In this document: positions 61,787 to 64,000 of the stretch, piece by piece
Position numbering within the stretch: the first letter of the stretch is position 1
Layout: every line of letters begins with the position of its first letter
Source of the DNA: Flaccisagitta enflata
Taxonomy: Eukaryota; Chaetognatha; Sagittoidea; Aphragmophora
DNA length: 64,000 bases
Direction: 5' to 3'
NCBI GenBank assembly: GCA_965153355.1
Contig: OZ231127.1
Location: forward strand, 92,876,001-92,940,000
Translations under genes and position numbers: made by a program
Notes under the pieces: model-generated
What the model was told of the DNA's origin: nothing
The model's input: the letters and a program-made list of their open reading frames with translations, nothing else
Database searches by the model: none

Positions 61787-62115
61787 TCTCTTTGTCAGTC
61801 TCCGTGTCTGTCTCCGTGTCTGTCTCCGTGTCTGTCTCCGTGTCTGTCTCCGTGTTTGTCTCCGTGTCCTTCTTCGTGCCTCTCTCTGTGTCTGTGTCTG
61901 TGTCTGTCTCTGTCTCTGTCTCTGTCTCTGTGTTCGTCACTGTGTATGTCTCTGTGTATGCCTCTGTCTCTGTCTCTGTGTCTGTATCTGTGTTTGTGTC
62001 TGTCTCCGTGTCTGTCTCCGTGTTTGTCTCCGTGTCCTTCGTCGTGCCTGTCTCTGTGTCTGTCTCTGTGTCTGTGTCTGTTTCTGTGTCAGTCTCCGTG
62101 GCTATGTCTGCCTTT
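61787..62115. repeat. (GTCTCTGTGTCT)n minisatellite
   Basis: 6- and 12-bp units GTCTCCGTGTCT / GTCTCTGTCTCT. The frame stays open on both readings, as expected for a multiple-of-three repeat. Confidence 0.93.
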
Positions 62116-62386
62116 CTTTGTCATCAAGTCTCCCTCTGTCTTCTTTCAAGACTTAGCTCTCTTTATTTTCCTGGTTTTGATCTTGTTTGTTTGTTTGTTT
62201 GTTTGTTTGTTTATTTTTCTGTATTTTTGTTAGTATTTTTTCTCTTTTTCCCATTTTGCCATAAACGACAATAACGAAATCGAGAAATGTTTAATTATCT
62301 CGATTTCATGTGGGTTTTTTTCCAATTTCATGTACGCCTCTCCTCGCTACGGCTGATCACACAACCGATACCATAGATCGCAGATA

Positions 62387-62722
62387 CCGTATTTCCTCCA
62401 ATTAGCGCCCGGGGCGCTTACAAAATAGAAAAATGATGTTGCCTCTTTTACCTTCTAATTAGCGCCCCCTGTAGCAGGTCAAACAAGGAATGAAATACTG
62501 AAAAACAAAGTAAAATTGAAAATTTAGGGTAGGAAAAAATACAAATGTATTATTTTAACAGAAAAATCCAAACATTAAGTCAGAAAAATAAAAAAAACCA
62601 TGATGATTGACTGAAAATTTGACAATTTTTAATGAAACAAAAAGCACAGCTGAGATAAGATTTTTTTCAAAAGAGGGGGGGGGCGCTAATTAGAGGAGGG
62701 GCGCTAATTAGAGGAAATACGG
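62387..62722. mobile_element. MITE with CCGTATTTCCTC(T/C)AATTAGCG ends
   Basis: Inverted ends CCGTATTTCCTCCAATTAGC and the complement of GCTAATTAGAGGAAATACGG are flanked by TA (62385-62386, 62723-62724). The end motif AATTAGCGCCCC is itself doubled at each end. 336 bp, no ORF. Confidence 0.88.
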
Positions 62723-62724
62723 TA

Positions 62725-63370
62725 CTCATAAAACCCATTGTACTACAATACACGTACATTGGACTTCAATACACGTGCGTGTCAACAGGAAAAAAAAAGG
62801 TCGGTGACTTGGAGGCTGAGAACAATATTGGTACAAGAAATACGATCCGTATATTGGTTTGCCGCCTGTGTAAATAAACTCTTGTAGCAGTAGAGGCGTG
62901 GGTTGGAAAAAGTGATCCTGCGAGCGCGAGTGACCATTCTGGGAATTATGGTTCTGTAGCTCAACCACGTTGGTGATTCAGGTGAAAGTAATGGCGTTAA
63001 AACGTTGGGTGACAGGCAGGAGAAGTGTTTGAAGTATAAGGGAACCGGTGGGTGAGTGAGTGAGTGAGGTGGGTAAGAAAGGTGGGTAAATGATAGGTGG
63101 AACAATATCCCTCACTAAACCCAAACTTAAATGAATGAGAGAGGGCCTTGTGAACCAGTTTACCATAAAACAAAATCTGAAATACATCCTTTCTAATCGA
63201 CCCAAAATCTGAAATACATCCTTTCTAATCGACCCCAAAAGCAAGCTGCTTACCAAATTTAGGGAAGGGCAAATGATTGTAACCTGTTTAACCGAAATTC
63301 TATAAATCACCCAAGGGTAAGGAATTGTCACCGGAAGGTGTAAGGGGGCTTCCGGGAAAGACAGAATCAA
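62725..63370. other. unassigned DNA
   Basis: A local duplication (AATCTGAAATACATCCTTTC at 63174 and 63208) and a GGGTGAGTGAGTGAG run. ORFs of 80-130 codons on the minus strand show no family features. Confidence 0.4.
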
Positions 63371-63373
63371 AAT

Positions 63374-64000
<627 letters not shown>

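Overview
The window is nuclear DNA of a ciliated or flagellated eukaryote. It has short phase-consistent exons with GT/AG junctions in very long introns, an axonemal dynein heavy chain, a DEG/ENaC-type channel C-terminus, a non-LTR retrotransposon, many small TA-flanked elements, interstitial TTAGGG-like repeats and an extreme load of microsatellites. A DEG/ENaC gene next to RFX X-box-like sites would suit a holozoan (animal or unicellular relative), but the sequence does not prove this.

Layout. 1-2.3 kb: small inverted-repeat element and the 3' end of a DEG/ENaC-like channel gene (+). 2.5-4.2 kb: two TA-type MITE-like elements. 5.3-55.2 kb: fifteen exons (+) of a DNAH5/DNAH8-like outer-arm dynein heavy chain, running from the AAA3 Walker B region through AAA4 to the base of the stalk. 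They total 1,768 nt (589 codons + 1) and join without a frame conflict. AAA1, AAA2 and the tail would lie upstream, where the channel gene sits, and the motor C-terminal half lies beyond the window. 48.3-50.4 kb (-): a 5'-truncated LINE-type reverse transcriptase inside the last dynein intron. 55.2-64 kb: no recognised gene, only satellites, element remnants and microsatellites.

Three patterns stand out. (1) At seven of the fifteen dynein exons the exon-intron junction itself is tandemly repeated: a piece of exon plus its splice site is copied 2 to 17 times inside the adjoining intron, best seen as seventeen exact 78-bp units before exon 15. (2) The 16.6-kb intron 9 is largely one ~12-13 kb foldback-like structure. 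Its arms are built of short TGAGAC / GTCTCA minisatellites in opposite orientation around a ~590-bp TTAGGG-containing satellite. (3) A tandem array at 57.3-57.85 kb repeats GTTGCCATGGAAAC, a perfect match to the RFX X-box consensus that controls ciliary genes, and a mariner-like MITE in the window carries the same 14-mer.

Mobile DNA is otherwise non-autonomous: at least eight TA-flanked MITE-like families (mostly 200-600 bp), two hAT-like elements with 8-bp target duplications, about twenty copies of a CGCGAC-ended family with GGTC-type cores, and about five copies of a long-hairpin family with a variable minisatellite core. Long translations such as poly-LS, poly-ER, poly-VC, poly-L, poly-T or HSFI repeats are microsatellite readings, not genes.
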